Source of the DNA: Rhizomys pruinosus
Lineage: Eukaryota > Chordata > Mammalia > Rodentia > Spalacidae
DNA: 64,000 nucleotides
Assembly: GCA_009823505.1 (NCBI GenBank)
Contig: VZQC01000348.1
Span: forward strand, 335,907-399,906
Direction of reading: 5' to 3'
Shown: positions 20,428 to 32,317 of the stretch, one piece after another
How positions within the stretch are numbered: the stretch's first letter is position 1
Layout: every line of letters starts with the position of its first letter
Notes under the pieces: model-generated
Told to the model about the DNA's origin: nothing
The model's database searches: none
What the model saw: only the letters and a program-made list of their open reading frames with translations
Program-made: the position numbers and the translations under genes

Positions 20428-20684
20428 ATTTTTTTTAATTTTTTTTATTAATTTTATTTATTTCTGTATGTGTATGAATGTACTGTCTGCATGCAAGTTT
20501 GTGCACCCGTGTCGTGCAATGCCGCGGAGGTCAGAAGAGGGTGTCGGATTCCCCCTGGAACTGGAGTTCTCCTGGAATTGGAGTCTCAGACGGTTCTCAG
20601 CCGCCATGTGGGTGCTGGGGATCGAACCCGGGTCCTCTGTAAGAGCGGTCGGCGCTCTTAACCGCTAGGCCATCTCTCCAGCCC
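20428..20684 (-). mobile_element. B2 SINE, duplicated-motif subfamily
   Basis: Flanks share ATATCAATATTTTT (about 20419-20432 and 20690-20702). CpG sites such as 'gccgcggaggtcag' are kept, suggesting a young copy. Confidence 0.95.
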
Positions 20685-22282
20685 ATATATATCAATATTT
20701 TTATGCTAATTTGAGTTCAGATAGAGTTCAGCAAAAAGTGATTTATGATCATGCAAAGAAATTTGCCTCAAAAAGATTTTAAATAAGATTTTTAGCCTCG
20801 GGAAGTGCTGTTTATTAGATTAATGGTGAGTTTTGTGACACTGAGTAAGCAAGCAAGGTGGGCATTTACTTTTCTGGTTGACATTTTAAAGAATGAGTGT
20901 CCCTAACGAAAATATTGAAAAAGGACTATTGAAACCACGGGGAATGTATTGACATTATTTTATTTGGCTTCTCTTATTGCCAATATTCATTATAAATATT
21001 TGCTCTATATCTTACATGTTTCATTACTTCAAAGAAGTGTCAGTTATTGAGATTTCTAATAAATATCTAAATTATAAAATAAATCCAGCCATTCATATGC
21101 ATTTGGATTTATTATATAATGATAAATATTAAGTAAGCAACTTCTGCATGAGGGTGGAACATTACAAATGTAAGGAAAGAGAAAAAAATTATTGCCCTTA
21201 CTTATTGTTGCTGTCAATATATCAGTCAAATGAATGTCAAGAGAAACCTAATTATAAATGGAATTTGGTGAGATATATTGTTTAAATATACATTTAAAGG
21301 AAAAAAGGATGACAAAATTTGTATTCCTACAAAAAGAGCTGAATACATTATGCATGACATTTATAACACTGTCAAGGATTAACAATAAATATTCAATTAA
21401 CTTCTGTACTCCCACCAGAGCATCACAGGTGTTCTTCGTGATGAACAGCTGATTTTTACGGGTAGTTTTCACTTCATTCTGTCTCAATGTCTCCTTCCAT
21501 TCTGCTTTCTTTTTTCTTGGAAATACATTCTAATAAGAAGGAGGCAAATCAAATGAAATGAGGCTCCTGGGGAATATGTTTTTATTATTTGCAGTCAGGA
21601 TTTCAGAGCTAACTGGATTTTTTTCAAAGCCGTCCACAGCATTACTCATATATTTATAACATGACATAAAGCTCAAATCCACTAAACAGGTTTCAGAGAA
21701 TAATTGTGGAAGGAAAAAGAAGGGAGAATGTAGTAAATAGGAAAAGCAATTTGGTATTATTTTGGATATAGATTTGGAAACTATACACTCAACATCAAAT
21801 CAATAATTAATTTTTACAAAGTAGGTGCATATTTTAATTCCAACCTCGCACAATTCAAAACTAATAAGAACAATAAAGCAATAAACTCTGATGAAGAAGC
21901 TATTACAATTTTCTTCTTCTTTAGCTAATCATATTCAATGCTTAATTAAACTCTTAGTGTTAAAAACACAAGTATAGTTTTGAGAGACCAAGTTAGAGCA
22001 GAGTGGGAGAAGGAGGGGCTTGGCAGGCAGCTTCTGGCCTGGGGTGTGTTGCCTCCCAAGAGACCCAGTGCTTGTGCTGGACCATGTGAAGAACCTTATT
22101 CCAAATGATGACTATTTCATGCACCATAGATGCTTCTACATTATCTAAATACTCTGAACTCAGGACTTGGGAAGTAAGAGAGAAAATTACCCAGAGCCGA
22201 GATGGCAAGAACAGAGCTGTGAGCACTGGAGAATTGGTGGAAGTGATAAAGTTTCAGTACAGCAACTTAAAACATGACTCTA
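20685..22282. other. AT-rich DNA without gene
   Basis: No gene recognised. From about 21985 the composition becomes GC-richer (a minus frame 21993-22226 has no known domain). Confidence 0.45.
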
Positions 22283-22499
22283 GGGCTGGAAAGATGGCCT
22301 AGCGGTTAAGAGCACCTACTGCTCTTGCAGAAGACCCAGGTTCGATCCCCAGCACTCACACGGCACCTGAGAACCGTCTTTAACTCCAGTTCCAGGGGAA
22401 TCCGACACCCTCTTCTGAGCTCCGCGGCATTGCATGACACGGGTGCACAGACCTGCATGCAGACAGTACATTCATACACATAAAGAATAAAAAAAAAAA
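22283..22499 (+). mobile_element. B2 SINE, type without duplication
   Basis: Head 'gggctggaaagatggcctag'. The body has a single 'taactccagttccagggga'. Flanks share ATGACTCTAG (22274-22283 and 22500-22509). Confidence 0.95.
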
Positions 22500-22509
22500 A
22501 ATGACTCTA

Positions 22510-22971
22510 GTCCTCATTTTGTTAAGAACGTTGGCATTTCTATATGGATCACAAAAGTCTGAATTCAGGACATGGCATGTAAGTGGAAAAATAGCTGAGA
22601 AACCAAGATTGAACTAAACCTTGACAGCCTGGTGGTCCAGGCTTACATGCTTCTCATGCATGTGGCAAAACTGACATCAAACACTCATTCCTCTCTGCAG
22701 AAGGGCTTGAACAAGGTTACCAAGCAGTGAGCACAACCAGAGATGGCTGCGACTGACCACCCTACTCTGCCCCACCCTAGTGCACCTTAGCAGGCGTTGG
22801 GTCTGTCATTGGCAACTGCACAGCAGTCCACAGTTGGCTGTCTGTCATTGTCAGCCAGTGGGTGAAATGTTTGGCTCTGGTCCATAACAACAGTAATAAC
22901 CCAAGAAGTTTACAGACTATAGAAAGTAAACTAGAGGACCCTGGTGTGAAGTTCTTCTGTGAATCTATGAT
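22510..22971. other. No gene recognised
   Basis: Balanced composition, no repeat head or tail recognised, no frame of note. Confidence 0.35.
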
Positions 22972-22977
22972 AAATCC

Positions 22978-23342
22978 TGTGGAGAGCGGGCGTTGGCCAA
23001 AATGGCACTTTGGACCCTGGCCAGGTCTTATCGCCTGATTGTCGCCTGACTGTCCAGCTCATTCCCCAGCCAATAAGAGAACGCCAAGCCTGAACCCTCA
23101 TTAGCATGTCCGCTGACTTCCGTATATTGTGCATATTGCTTATAGACCAATGAGAGACTGCCGTGGCGCTCACGCCCTTGCAGGAGGCGGGGTTGAGAGA
23201 GGGGATATGAGTAGGGGGACACTGGAAGGAAAGAGGAGAGTTGATGTAAGAGTTGCCTGAATAAACTGCGTCTGGAAGAACAAGAGTGTGTCTTCTCCTT
23301 TTTCCCACCGGCAGGGAACAGAGAGCAAAAAGGAGAGCGACA
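22978..23342 (+). mobile_element. Solo LTR of a class II (ERVK-type) endogenous retrovirus
   Basis: Starts TGTGGAGAGCGGGCG and ends GGAGAGCGACA (TG...CA), 365 bp. It is flanked by a perfect 6-bp repeat AAATCC (22972-22977 and 23343-23348), the duplication size usual for class II elements. U3-like part: CCAAT at 23070 and 23147, a GC box at 23184-23192. R-like part: AATAAA at 23260-23265. No internal sequence remains, so it formed by LTR recombination. Long minus frames over it are artefacts. Confidence 0.9.
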
Positions 23343-23754
23343 AAATCCCAACTCAGAAAATCTTGGATTGGTGGCCTGTAAATCAAATACTGTCTCCTGT
23401 GAGGACCTTGCTTCTAACCACAGTACAATCCTGGGGGATGGGGTGGGGGAGGAATCAATCAACCTATTGGAGATGACTTGAACCATCAGGATGAGGGGTG
23501 TGAGTGTGCTGAATGAGGCCGGGAAACAGCCAAAGTGTAACTTGTTTGTACTCATCCTTTGATGAGTAATTCCAAGCATATCTGATCCTGGAGGAAGAGA
23601 GAAATCTCAACTTGATGATCTTAAGAAGTATGTAAGAAAAACAGAAAAATAATTTGAAAACTCAATTCCAGGATGCTTCAGTGTGTTCTGACACAAAACC
23701 GCATACAAAGTGGGCCCTTTGTTGCATTTGTGCAAAGTAATCATACATTCTAAT

Positions 23755-23875
23755 GAAATGTTGCAAGAAGGAGAGGTCATGAAATTGGGGCTGGATGGAA
23801 GGGAGATGGTGAAGGGGTCTGAATATCATCAAAATACATTTTATGAAATTCTTGACTCAAAAAAATGAAAAACAA
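23755..23875 (+). repeat. Dispersed rodent repeat, tail only (copy 3)
   Basis: 'ggggtctgaatatcatcaaa' followed by 'atacattttatgaaattctt' matches the tail of the repeats at 1951 and 9690. Nothing of the body is left. Confidence 0.45.
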
Positions 23876-24025
23876 ACAAAACAATAAAATCTAACTGTAC
23901 TGAAATACAAGTTGCAAGCAATAAAATATTCATATGCATAAATAAAATATGGAACACTGAATTCTCATAATCCATCTCAAGTGCTATCGTTCCTTTTTTA
24001 TCTTTCCATATGTGGGAGTGGGTAG

Positions 24026-24028
<3 letters not shown>
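23876..24028. other. AT-rich DNA, nothing recognised
   Basis: A-rich spacer between the repeat tail and the GT microsatellite. Confidence 0.4.

Positions 24029-24062
<34 letters not shown>
24029..24062. repeat. (GT)n microsatellite
   Basis: About 16 uninterrupted TG units, followed by a degenerate TGTC/TGTG stretch to about 24110. Val/Cys-rich frames here are artefacts. Confidence 0.97.
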
Positions 24063-24063
<1 letters not shown>

Positions 24064-24607
24064 CATGTATCTGTGTGGTGTGTCTGTGTGTCTGTGTGTC
24101 TGTCTGTTCACATATGGTGGCAAACCCATACATTCTATGGGCCTTTGCTAGGAAAACAGCTAAACCCAGGTATCTGTTTTTTGCATTCACCTTGTTCCAG
24201 ATACATCTCTTGTTGTGTAGGCCAGGTTAGCTTATCCACAACTTCCCAGAGCGTCTCTAGTCTCATGCTCCAATCCTCCTGTAGTATTGCTGGGTTTGGA
24301 AATGTGCACTATAGTGTCTTGGCTTTACATATATTTGAGGGAATCCAAACTCAGATCTTCAAGCAGCAAGCACTTTATCCCTCAACTCCAATATAGCCTA
24401 TTATTAACTCCACTTAATTTAATGTTACTGTGCTAATTTCAAGTACAATGTGAAGATATTAAAATTAGTGGTTGAAGAAACAGAATCCATTCATGAAAAT
24501 AAATATATGGAAGTTTATTTGTAAGAGGAAGAGTCTATGAGGAAAACATGTTAATAACTGGTAAATCATAAAGCTTTCCTTTAGTGCCTATATTCCAAAC
24601 AGTTCCG

Positions 24608-24752
24608 CTGGGCGTGGTGGCACATGCCTTTAATACTAGCACTTGGGAGGCAGAAGCAGGCAGATCTCTGTGAGTTCAAGGCCAGTCTGGTCTACAGAGT
24701 TAATTCCAGGCCAGCTGGGACTAAAGGGAGATCCTGTCTCAAAAATACCAAC
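24608..24752 (+). mobile_element. B1 SINE
   Basis: Head GCTGGGCGTGGTGGCACA to an A- and C-rich tail. Short flank CAGTTCC occurs on both sides (24601-24607 and 24762-24768). Confidence 0.9.
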
Positions 24753-24769
24753 CACCCCCCCAGTTCCAA

Positions 24770-25615
24770 TGGGCTCAACATTGTAAAATATAACTAGTTG
24801 AAAGTCACTAAATATAAAAATAATTGAGATATAACTATTAATATTCTATGATAAAGATTAATCCAATAACAATAAATATGATTATACTATATATTTACAA
24901 ATAGTAAAATTGAAGATGAAAGTTGCTGAAAAGATAAATTGAATATCTTTTCAAACAACAAATTAATTTGAAAGCAGTTTCATCTATATGTAAAATTTTA
25001 CAAATCAAGAAGATAAAGAGAAATACAAAAATATATAAATAACTGATCACTATGTCTTCTTAAATTGTGAAAAAGGGTCCAAACTATTTACAAAATATAA
25101 TTAGTCTTTCTTATCATGATATTTATTTGTCTATTATAGATCATATTCACTTTGTATATTTATAAGTGATTTGCTTTCTCACTTTATGCCAATATCTCAT
25201 GCTTTGGATCATTAATTCGACCAATATTAGTGGGTTGCCTACATGCATCACATGCCATTCTGTTTATTTGGAACACTACAGTAAACCAAACTTAATTTAC
25301 TCTGAAAATAGTTTATTTTAAAGGGAAGTAAAAAAGAATAAAAATATAAAGAGATATACAATAAATTTGCAGACAATGAGAAGTGCATTGAAGGTCAAAT
25401 CAGTATTTGGGTAAATACATTCAATTGTGAAATCATGACTGGAGCATAATTTCAATAGGATTTATTGACAAGTGTCTCTAAGCAGTTAACTATATGATCT
25501 GAGATTTTGAAAATATGAAAAGCTTTAGCATCGACATATGAGAAAATTGCAGATAAGCTTTGAGAAGTAGAAAGCACCACATTTTAACTGGATATTCTCC
25601 TAGTTAATCAACTCC
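24770..25615. other. AT-rich DNA without gene
   Basis: No repeat or gene recognised before the LTR element at 25621. Confidence 0.5.
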
Positions 25616-25620
25616 ACAAG

Positions 25621-25978
25621 TGTATTAGTCAGTTTTCTGTTGCTGTGATAAAACACCAGACCAAGGAACTTATAAAAGGAAGAGTGTATTTGAGCTTACG
25701 ATTGGTGGTTCCAGGGAATTATAATCCATTGTGGTGGGAGGCATGACGGCTGGATCTGGAGCAGCAAACCGAGGGTCACATCTTGCAAAGAGTACAGGAA
25801 ACAGAGAGAGGGCAACTGTAGACCACGAGGCTTGTTAAACTCTCTAAGCCCTGCCACCAGTGACACACTTCCTCCAGCACGGACACACACCCCAAGACCT
25901 CCAAAAACAGCACCACCAACTAGAGACAAACGTCTGAATACCTAGAGCCTATGGGGGACACACATTCAAACCACCACA
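25621..25978 (-). repeat. 3' LTR of the 25.6-kb element
   Basis: On the minus strand it begins TGTGGTGGTTTGAATGTG and ends GAAAACTGACTAATACA. The polyadenylation region lies toward the plus-strand left end. Length is 358 bp. Confidence 0.92.
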
Positions 25979-26160
25979 TTCCACTCCCTGGTCCCCATAG
26001 GCTCCTGACCATGTAAAATGCAAAATGCATTCAGTCCAACCTTAAAAGACCCCACAGTCTTTACCAGTCTCAATGCCATTCAAAAGTCCACAGTCCAAGG
26101 TCTCTTCTGAGACTCAGGCCAATCTCTTAACTGTAAGCTCCTGTAAAATCAAAAGGCAAA

Positions 26161-27159
26161 TTACATACTCCCAATGTACAGTGGAACCGAATACACATTC
26201 CCATTCCAAAAGGGAGGAATAGAGGCATAGTGAGGAAATACTGGACCAAAACAAGACCGAAAACCAGCAGGGCAAACACCAAGTCCAGTAGCTCCACATG
26301 CAACTTCTGGGACTTGACTTCCAAAGGGCTTAGATGGCTCAGCTCTTCCAGCTTTGCTTGCAACATACATCTCTTTCTTAGGCTGGTACCACTCCCTGTA
26401 TGCAGCTCTCCTTGGCAAATATCTCACAGGTCTGGCATCTCGAATGTCTTCTTGGGGTCTCCGCTGCCAACCAGGCTTCACATTCACAGCTTCACGCAAT
26501 GGCCTATCAGGGCCTTCTTTATTCAGGGACACCCCTGCAGCACTCTGCCTGACCTTGGCAGCTCTCTGAAACCGTGGAGGAAGAACTGATGACCCCTTCA
26601 CTCTTGCAAACTTCATGCCTCTAAAGCCAGCACCACGTGAATGAAACTGCCGAGTTTGGCTGCAAGTTCGGGATGGACTCTCTCCTACTTTAACCACATT
26701 TGTAATTTTTCTCTGCCCTGGACTTGCTGGAGGATTAGCTGGGTGTGGTCTTGCCCTGAAGGTACTGATTCTTTTGTTTACTTGTAAATCTCCAGGCCTC
26801 TCCTTAATCACTTTAGTCTCCTTATGAAAGGGAGCCTCTCCTTCACATGCCTTGGCCACACCTTTAATCTTCCTAGTGTACTTTTCAGATCCAAACTGTA
26901 CATTCTGCATTTCCTTCTGCCCCATTTGCTCTTCTTCACTGTAGATCTGCACAATATTCACCATTAAAAGCCACGCCACCATTTCTACATTAGGCTGTCT
27001 TGAAATATCCTCCGCCAAAGACATCAGTCCATTGCTTTTCAACTTAGCATCAGGCAAGCATTTGGGCTGCGGGCAAACTGCTGCCAGACTCTTTATCAAA
27101 ATATCCCGGTTGCTGCCTAAGTCTTTATTTTCCCCTGGAACCACATCTTTTGCAGCCAT
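26161..27159 (-). CDS. Open frame of the LTR element, 332 aa, gag-like position, function unknown
   Basis: Single uninterrupted frame covering most of the internal region, in the element's own sense direction. The start is about 155 bp downstream of the 5' LTR. The N-terminal 75 residues form an acidic/hydrophobic mix that could be helical (LMSLAEDISRQPNVEMVAW, then a LLMVNIVQIYSEEEQ segment). The middle (about 95-255) is rich in Lys, Arg and Pro. The C-terminus has aromatic/Pro/Gly segments. I see no CCHC zinc knuckle, protease or reverse transcriptase motif. By position it would be the gag-like frame of a non-autonomous element; whether it is translated cannot be judged. It could also be open by chance in a young copy. 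Confidence 0.55.
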   Translation of the reverse strand: MAAKDVVPGENKDLGSNRDILIKSLAAVCPQPKCLPDAKLKSNGLMSLAEDISRQPNVEMVAWLLMVNIVQIYSEEEQMGQKEMQNVQFGSEKYTRKIKGVAKACEGEAPFHKETKVIKERPGDLQVNKRISTFRARPHPANPPASPGQRKITNVVKVGESPSRTCSQTRQFHSRGAGFRGMKFARVKGSSVLPPRFQRAAKVRQSAAGVSLNKEGPDRPLREAVNVKPGWQRRPQEDIRDARPVRYLPRRAAYREWYQPKKEMYVASKAGRAEPSKPFGSQVPEVACGATGLGVCPAGFRSCFGPVFPHYASIPPFWNGNVYSVPLYIGSM

Positions 27160-27315
27160 GCTTTCTTCCAGGCCTCCACTAGAATGGCCCTTTAAGCTCT
27201 GCTTACAATAGTCAACAGCCTTTCCAGCTCAAAGTTCCAAAGTCTTGCACACTTCTCCAAACATACACATGGTCAGGTTCTTCATAGACAACACCCCACT
27301 TCTAGTACCAATAAC

Positions 27316-27672
27316 TGTATTAGTCAGTTTTCTGTTGCTGTGATAAAACACCAGACCAAAGAACTTATAAAAGGAAGAGTTTATTTGAGCTTACGATTGG
27401 TGGTTCCAGGGAATTAGAGTCCATTGTGGTGGGAGACGTGGCGGCTGGATCTGGAGCAGCAAACCGAGGGTCACATCTCGCAAAGAGCACAGGAAACAGA
27501 GAGAGGGCAACTGTAGACCACGAGGCTTGTTAAACTCTCTAAGCCCTGCCTCCAGTGACACACTTCGTCCAGCATGGCCACACACTCCAAGACCACCCAA
27601 AACAGTGCCACTACTGGAGACAAACATCTGAATACCTAGAGCCTATGGGGGACACACATTCAAACCACCACA
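27316..27672 (-). repeat. 5' LTR of the 25.6-kb element
   Basis: Same 357-358 bp sequence as the left LTR with about 20 substitutions and one small indel. Most differences lie in the right half (U3 side). It is next to the PBS-like site at 27298-27315. Confidence 0.92.
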
Positions 27673-27677
27673 ACAAG

Positions 27678-29017
27678 GTAACAGTGTGAGCTCCACTGAC
27701 AGAATGAAGGAATATGCTGCAAAATATTATATTTCTAGTGATGGGCAAATTGAGGAGCATTGGAGAATTGTATTGGATTTGTCAATAAATAATGAATTCT
27801 GTGTTTTGTCTACGCATAAAGAGAGATAAATGAGTGGGGAGGGAATGAAAGTGAGAGATTAGGAATGCCACCAATATTTTGGAATCATGTCTGAATTAAG
27901 GATTGCAACACTTACTGACATTAGCAATGATAGAAAAAGTTTGGGCTTTTGAGGGAGTCATCAAGTGTTTGTCACTTACCATAAGAAGAAGAGAAAGAAT
28001 TCCATAGGTGGATTAGAATGGATATCATCAGAATGTATGTATGAGATGTCAAAATGTAAAGGGAAGAACAATTTGTAAGTTATTTGATTCTTGTCCACTC
28101 CTGCTGGGCAGGAGTGCGTTTTTAAATTTCTGGAGTACTAGTTGTAGGCACAGTAGTAGAATTCATTAGGTCTATGGAGCAGGGAAAGAAAAGAGATCTA
28201 CGGAGAATAAACAATTCAAGAATCATGAACTTGAGCTAGTTAGATTTCCAGAGGAAAATAATAAAAACAAATAAATACACTGAACAAAATAAACTGAGCA
28301 TACAGATCAAGAGCAGTGCCAGTAAGAAGAACCACAGAGGAGCCAAGCAGGGCTGCCCTCCATCCCTCTGGGGGTATATTTTATCCTAAAATGTTTGCAA
28401 ATTTTTATTTTCACTTTTTATTTTTATAATCCTCCTCCATAATGTCCTTCAGATAACTCCTCCTCAGATGCTCTTTTGAAAAATCATATGAGTTTTCCAT
28501 ATTTTACAACTAGGAAATAGGAGACATTCCTGACAAATATAATTTTAACTTTCATATTGTATTTGAATGAATTTTTGCAAAATACATCTATAGTTTATTG
28601 GATTCCAAACCTGCTTTTGACAGTAATGTGACACTTAATTCAACTATTACTTCATGTTATCCTCAGTCTGACTTATGCCGAAGAGAGAAAAACACATAAA
28701 AGTTGAAACAACTTAGAGTGCATTTGTTCTTAATTTATATTTTTGAAACCTATATTTTCGTTACTATTAATGTATGTATAATATTGTAGATAGTTCGTAA
28801 TTCATTATTATGCTATAAGTTATCATTGTTCCATAAAGATTGAAAACCTCTATTCTACAGTAAAAATAATAGAAAGAAGAATCAATGTATACTGCCTTTG
28901 AGTATGACAAGTTGACACTGCCATGCAATATGGTGGCTCAGGTAATTCACAAAGTCCTGGCAAATCTTATCAAAATGAATCTTGACACACCACCACAATC
29001 AAAATAATGGGAATGCA
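27678..29017. other. AT-rich DNA without gene
   Basis: No repeat or frame of note recognised. Confidence 0.5.
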
Positions 29018-29187
29018 ATGGATTTTTAATAATATTTTATTGAAGTTTTGTGCATTTCATACATTTCTCATTTAAGACAAGTAAAGTAAATAACTTTTCT
29101 CAAGAATTCTTATTTACCTCATTTTTCAACCAATGACATTAAATTTTTGTGTATTTTATCACTGATGGCTGATTATTAAAGAAAATA

Positions 29188-29410
29188 TGGGGATGGAGCA
29201 ATGGTTCAGCATTTAAGAGCAATGGTTATTCTTCTAGAAGACTCATATTCAGTTTCTAGCAACCACGTGATGGCTAACAACTGTCTATAACACTGGTTCC
29301 AGTGGATTCAGTGACTTTTTCCACCTCCACAGGCATTGAATGACATGGGCGCATTTACATACATGCAGGCAATATACTCATACACATAAAATAGAAAAAT
29401 AATAAAACAT
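29188..29410 (+). mobile_element. B2 SINE, diverged, in L1 3' UTR
   Basis: 'ggggatggagcaatggttca' head, 'gcaaccacgtgatggctaac' and tail 'atactcatacacataaaata'. The B-box is altered. Confidence 0.85.
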
Positions 29411-29605
29411 TTTCAAATAATAAAATATTTTAATTAATTTTTATTTTCCCTTTAAATTTTATATTACTTCAAAATATGCACACATATCCTCCACCTATAT
29501 GCCAGTATTACAAAATCTGAACATAAGTGGTAGGTTAATTCTCAAACCCATTAAGGGATTCACCTTTTAACAATACTGCTACTTTTATATAAAAAAAAGA
29601 AATAT

Positions 29606-29768
29606 GCTGGGCATGGTGGTGCATGCCTTTAATCCCAGCACTCAGAAAGCAGAGGCAGGTGGATCTCTGTGAGTTCAAGGTCACTCTGGTCTACATAGTG
29701 AGCTCCAGGCCAGCTGAGGCTACAGGAATATCCCGTGTCAAAAAGATTTAAAAAAAAAAAAAAAAAAA
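29606..29768 (+). mobile_element. B1 SINE in L1 3' UTR
   Basis: Head GCTGGGCATGGTGGTGCA through to a long A tail (about 29746-29768). Confidence 0.95.
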
Positions 29769-32057
29769 ACAAAACAATGCTCAGTTTGCTTTGCAACTAT
29801 GGGTTTTGTGCTAGCATTCACAAATGAGGGACATTATACATTGTTTGTTTTTCTGAGACTGTTACTTCACTTAGCAGAATGTTTTCTAGTTCCATCCATT
29901 TACCTGCAAAGTTCATGATGTCATCTTTCTTTACTGCTGCATACAACTCCATTGTGTATGTACCACATTTTCTCTATCCACTCATTGGCTGAAGTACATT
30001 TGGGTTGCTTCCAGCTTTTTCCTATTGTGAAGAGAGCTGCAATAAACATAGATGTGCAGGTGTTTTTGTGATAGGATATGTCTTGTGGGTATATACCCAA
30101 GAGTGGTATGACTGGGTCAGGTGGTAGACTCATTTCCAGACTTTTAAGAGTTCTCTACACTGCTTTCCATAGGGGTTGCATGAGTTTGCATTCTCCACCA
30201 GCAGTGGATGAGTGTTCCCCTTTCTCCACAACCTCTCCAGCAAATGGTGTCATTTGTTTTCCTAATCTTGGCCATTCTTACTGGGATAAGGTGAAATCTT
30301 AAGCTGGTTTTAATTTGCATCTCCTTAATTATTAGTGATGTTGAACACTTTCTGAGATGCTTCTCAGCCATCTTCACTTCTTCACTTGTGAATTCTTTAT
30401 TCAGCTCTTTACTCCATCTTTTGATAGTGGTTTTTTTTTCATGATCCTTTGGTTTTTGAGTAATTTATGTATTCTAGATGTTAATGCTCTATCTGCTGTA
30501 TCATTGGGGAAAATTTCCTCCCACTCTGTGGGTTTTCTCTTCACTTCCTTGATTATTTCTTTTGCAGTTATAGAAGCTTTTGAGGTTAATGAGGTCCCAT
30601 TTGTCTATTGTTTACCTCGTTTGTGATGCAGTGGCTGTCTGATTTAGAAAGTCTTTTCTTATGTTAATTTCTTAGAGTTTACTGCCAACATATTCTCCTA
30701 TTATTTTCAGAGTTTCTGGTTTCACATTGAGGTCTTTGATCCATTTGGAGCTGATTTTTGTGCATGGTGAAAGGTAGGGGTTCAGCTTCATCTTTCTACA
30801 AGTGGCAATCCTGTTTCGCCAGCACTATTTGCTGAAGATGCTGTCTTTCCTCCATTCGGTCTTCTTGGCCCCCTTGTCAAATATGAACTGGCTGAAATTG
30901 TATGTGATCAGGTATGGATCTTTAATTTTTCCATTGATCTATTTGTCTGTTTTTATGGCAGTACCAGCCTGCTTTTATTACAATATCCCTGTAATATAGT
31001 TTGAAGTCAGGTATGTTTATCCCCCACTGTGTTGTTCTTTTTGCTCAGGGTTGCTTTGGCTATTTGGGGTCCTTTGTTTTTCCGTATGAATTTAAGGATA
31101 TTTTTTCCAAATTTGAGAAGAAACTCATGGGGAGTTTTATTTGGATTGCATTGTATCTGTATATTAGTTTGGGTAGGATGGACATTTTTACTATATTCAT
31201 TTTTCCAATCCATGGAAGGAGGTCATTCCATCTTCTGGTATCTTCTTCAATTTCCTTTTTCAGGGACTTAAAATTTTCATTGTAGAGATCTCTGATGTCT
31301 TTGTTTAGGTTTGTTCTGAGGTAATTTTTAAAGCTACTGTGAATGGAATGGTCCTCTTGTATTCCTTCTCCATTTGTTTGTTGTTGGTGTAAAGAAAAGC
31401 TTCTGATTTTTCTAGGTTAATTTTGTATCCAGATACATTACTGAAACTCTTGATCATTTCTAGGAGTTTATTTGAGTCCCTTAGGTACAAATATCATTTG
31501 CAAAAGGGAATTGTTTGACCTCCTCTTTTCCAATTATCACTCCTTTAATTTCTTTTTCTTGTCTTATTGCTATAGCAAGCATTTCAAGTACTATCTTGAA
31601 GAGAAGTACAGATAGGGGGCAGCCTTGCCTTTTTTTTTGCCTTTAAGGGGAATGCTTCTAATTTTTTCCCCATTTAGGAGGATGCTGTCTACAGGAACAC
31701 ATAGAAACTAAACAGTACACTCCTAAACAATGAATGGGTCAAGGAACAAATAAGGAAATAAAAGTATTCCTGGAACTAAATTTAAAAAGGTATTATGACA
31801 CAACAAAACCTATGGGATACTTTAAAATCAGTCCTAAGAGGGAATTTATAGCACTAAGTGCCTGCATTAAAACAAAACAAAACAAACAAACAAAAACAAA
31901 ACAGAAATGGCACAAATTAATGATCTAACACTGCAGCTGAAAGAACTCTAGAGGCAACAACTGAATTCTAAACCCAAAAGACAAGGAAATAACAAAAATT
32001 AGAGCAGAGATCAATGAAATAGAAACAAAGAAAATGATAAAAAGAATTGATTAATCC

Positions 32058-32145
32058 CTCCGCGGCACTGCACGACACGGGTGCACAGACCTGCATACAG
32101 ACAGTACATTGATACACATATAGAAATAAGTAAAATTAAAAAAAA
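32058..32145 (+). mobile_element. 5'-truncated B2 SINE with 16-bp target duplication
   Basis: Only the 3' part of B2 is present ('ctccgcggcactgcacgaca' onward). It is flanked by a perfect repeat AAGAATTGATTAATCC (32042-32057 and 32146-32161). The L1 reading resumes without loss. Confidence 0.95.
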
Positions 32146-32317
32146 AAGAATTGATTAATCCAAAAGCTAGTTCTTCAGAAGGATAAACAAGGTAGAAAGA
32201 CCTCTAGCCTAGTTAACCAAAAGAAAGTGCTGCTCCAAATTGATAGAATTCAAGATGAAAAGGGAAACATCATGACAGACATCGAAAAAATTCAGATAAT
32301 AATATGAAAATATTTTA

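Larger units (their letters stand above)
25621..27672 (-). mobile_element. Complete short LTR retrotransposon (ERVL/MaLR type)
   Basis: Two same-direction LTRs (25621-25978 and 27316-27672) enclose 1337 bp. The outer ends are TG...CA and a perfect 5-bp repeat ACAAG flanks the whole unit (25616-25620 and 27673-27677). Read on the minus strand, the DNA just after the 5' LTR starts GTTATTGGTACTAGAAGTGG, the kind of primer-binding start seen in ERVL/MaLR elements. The interior is too short for pol and carries one 332-codon frame. The two LTRs differ at roughly 20 positions out of about 357 by eye, so the copy is not new, yet the frame is open. Confidence 0.93.

Noticed and set aside
22931..23579. 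Minus frames of 151 and 183 codons
   Set aside because: They lie antisense over the solo class II LTR, in different frames that overlap each other, with no known domain.
24010..24396. 128-codon frame with a Val/Cys run
   Set aside because: Produced by the (GT)n tract; the rest shows no domain.
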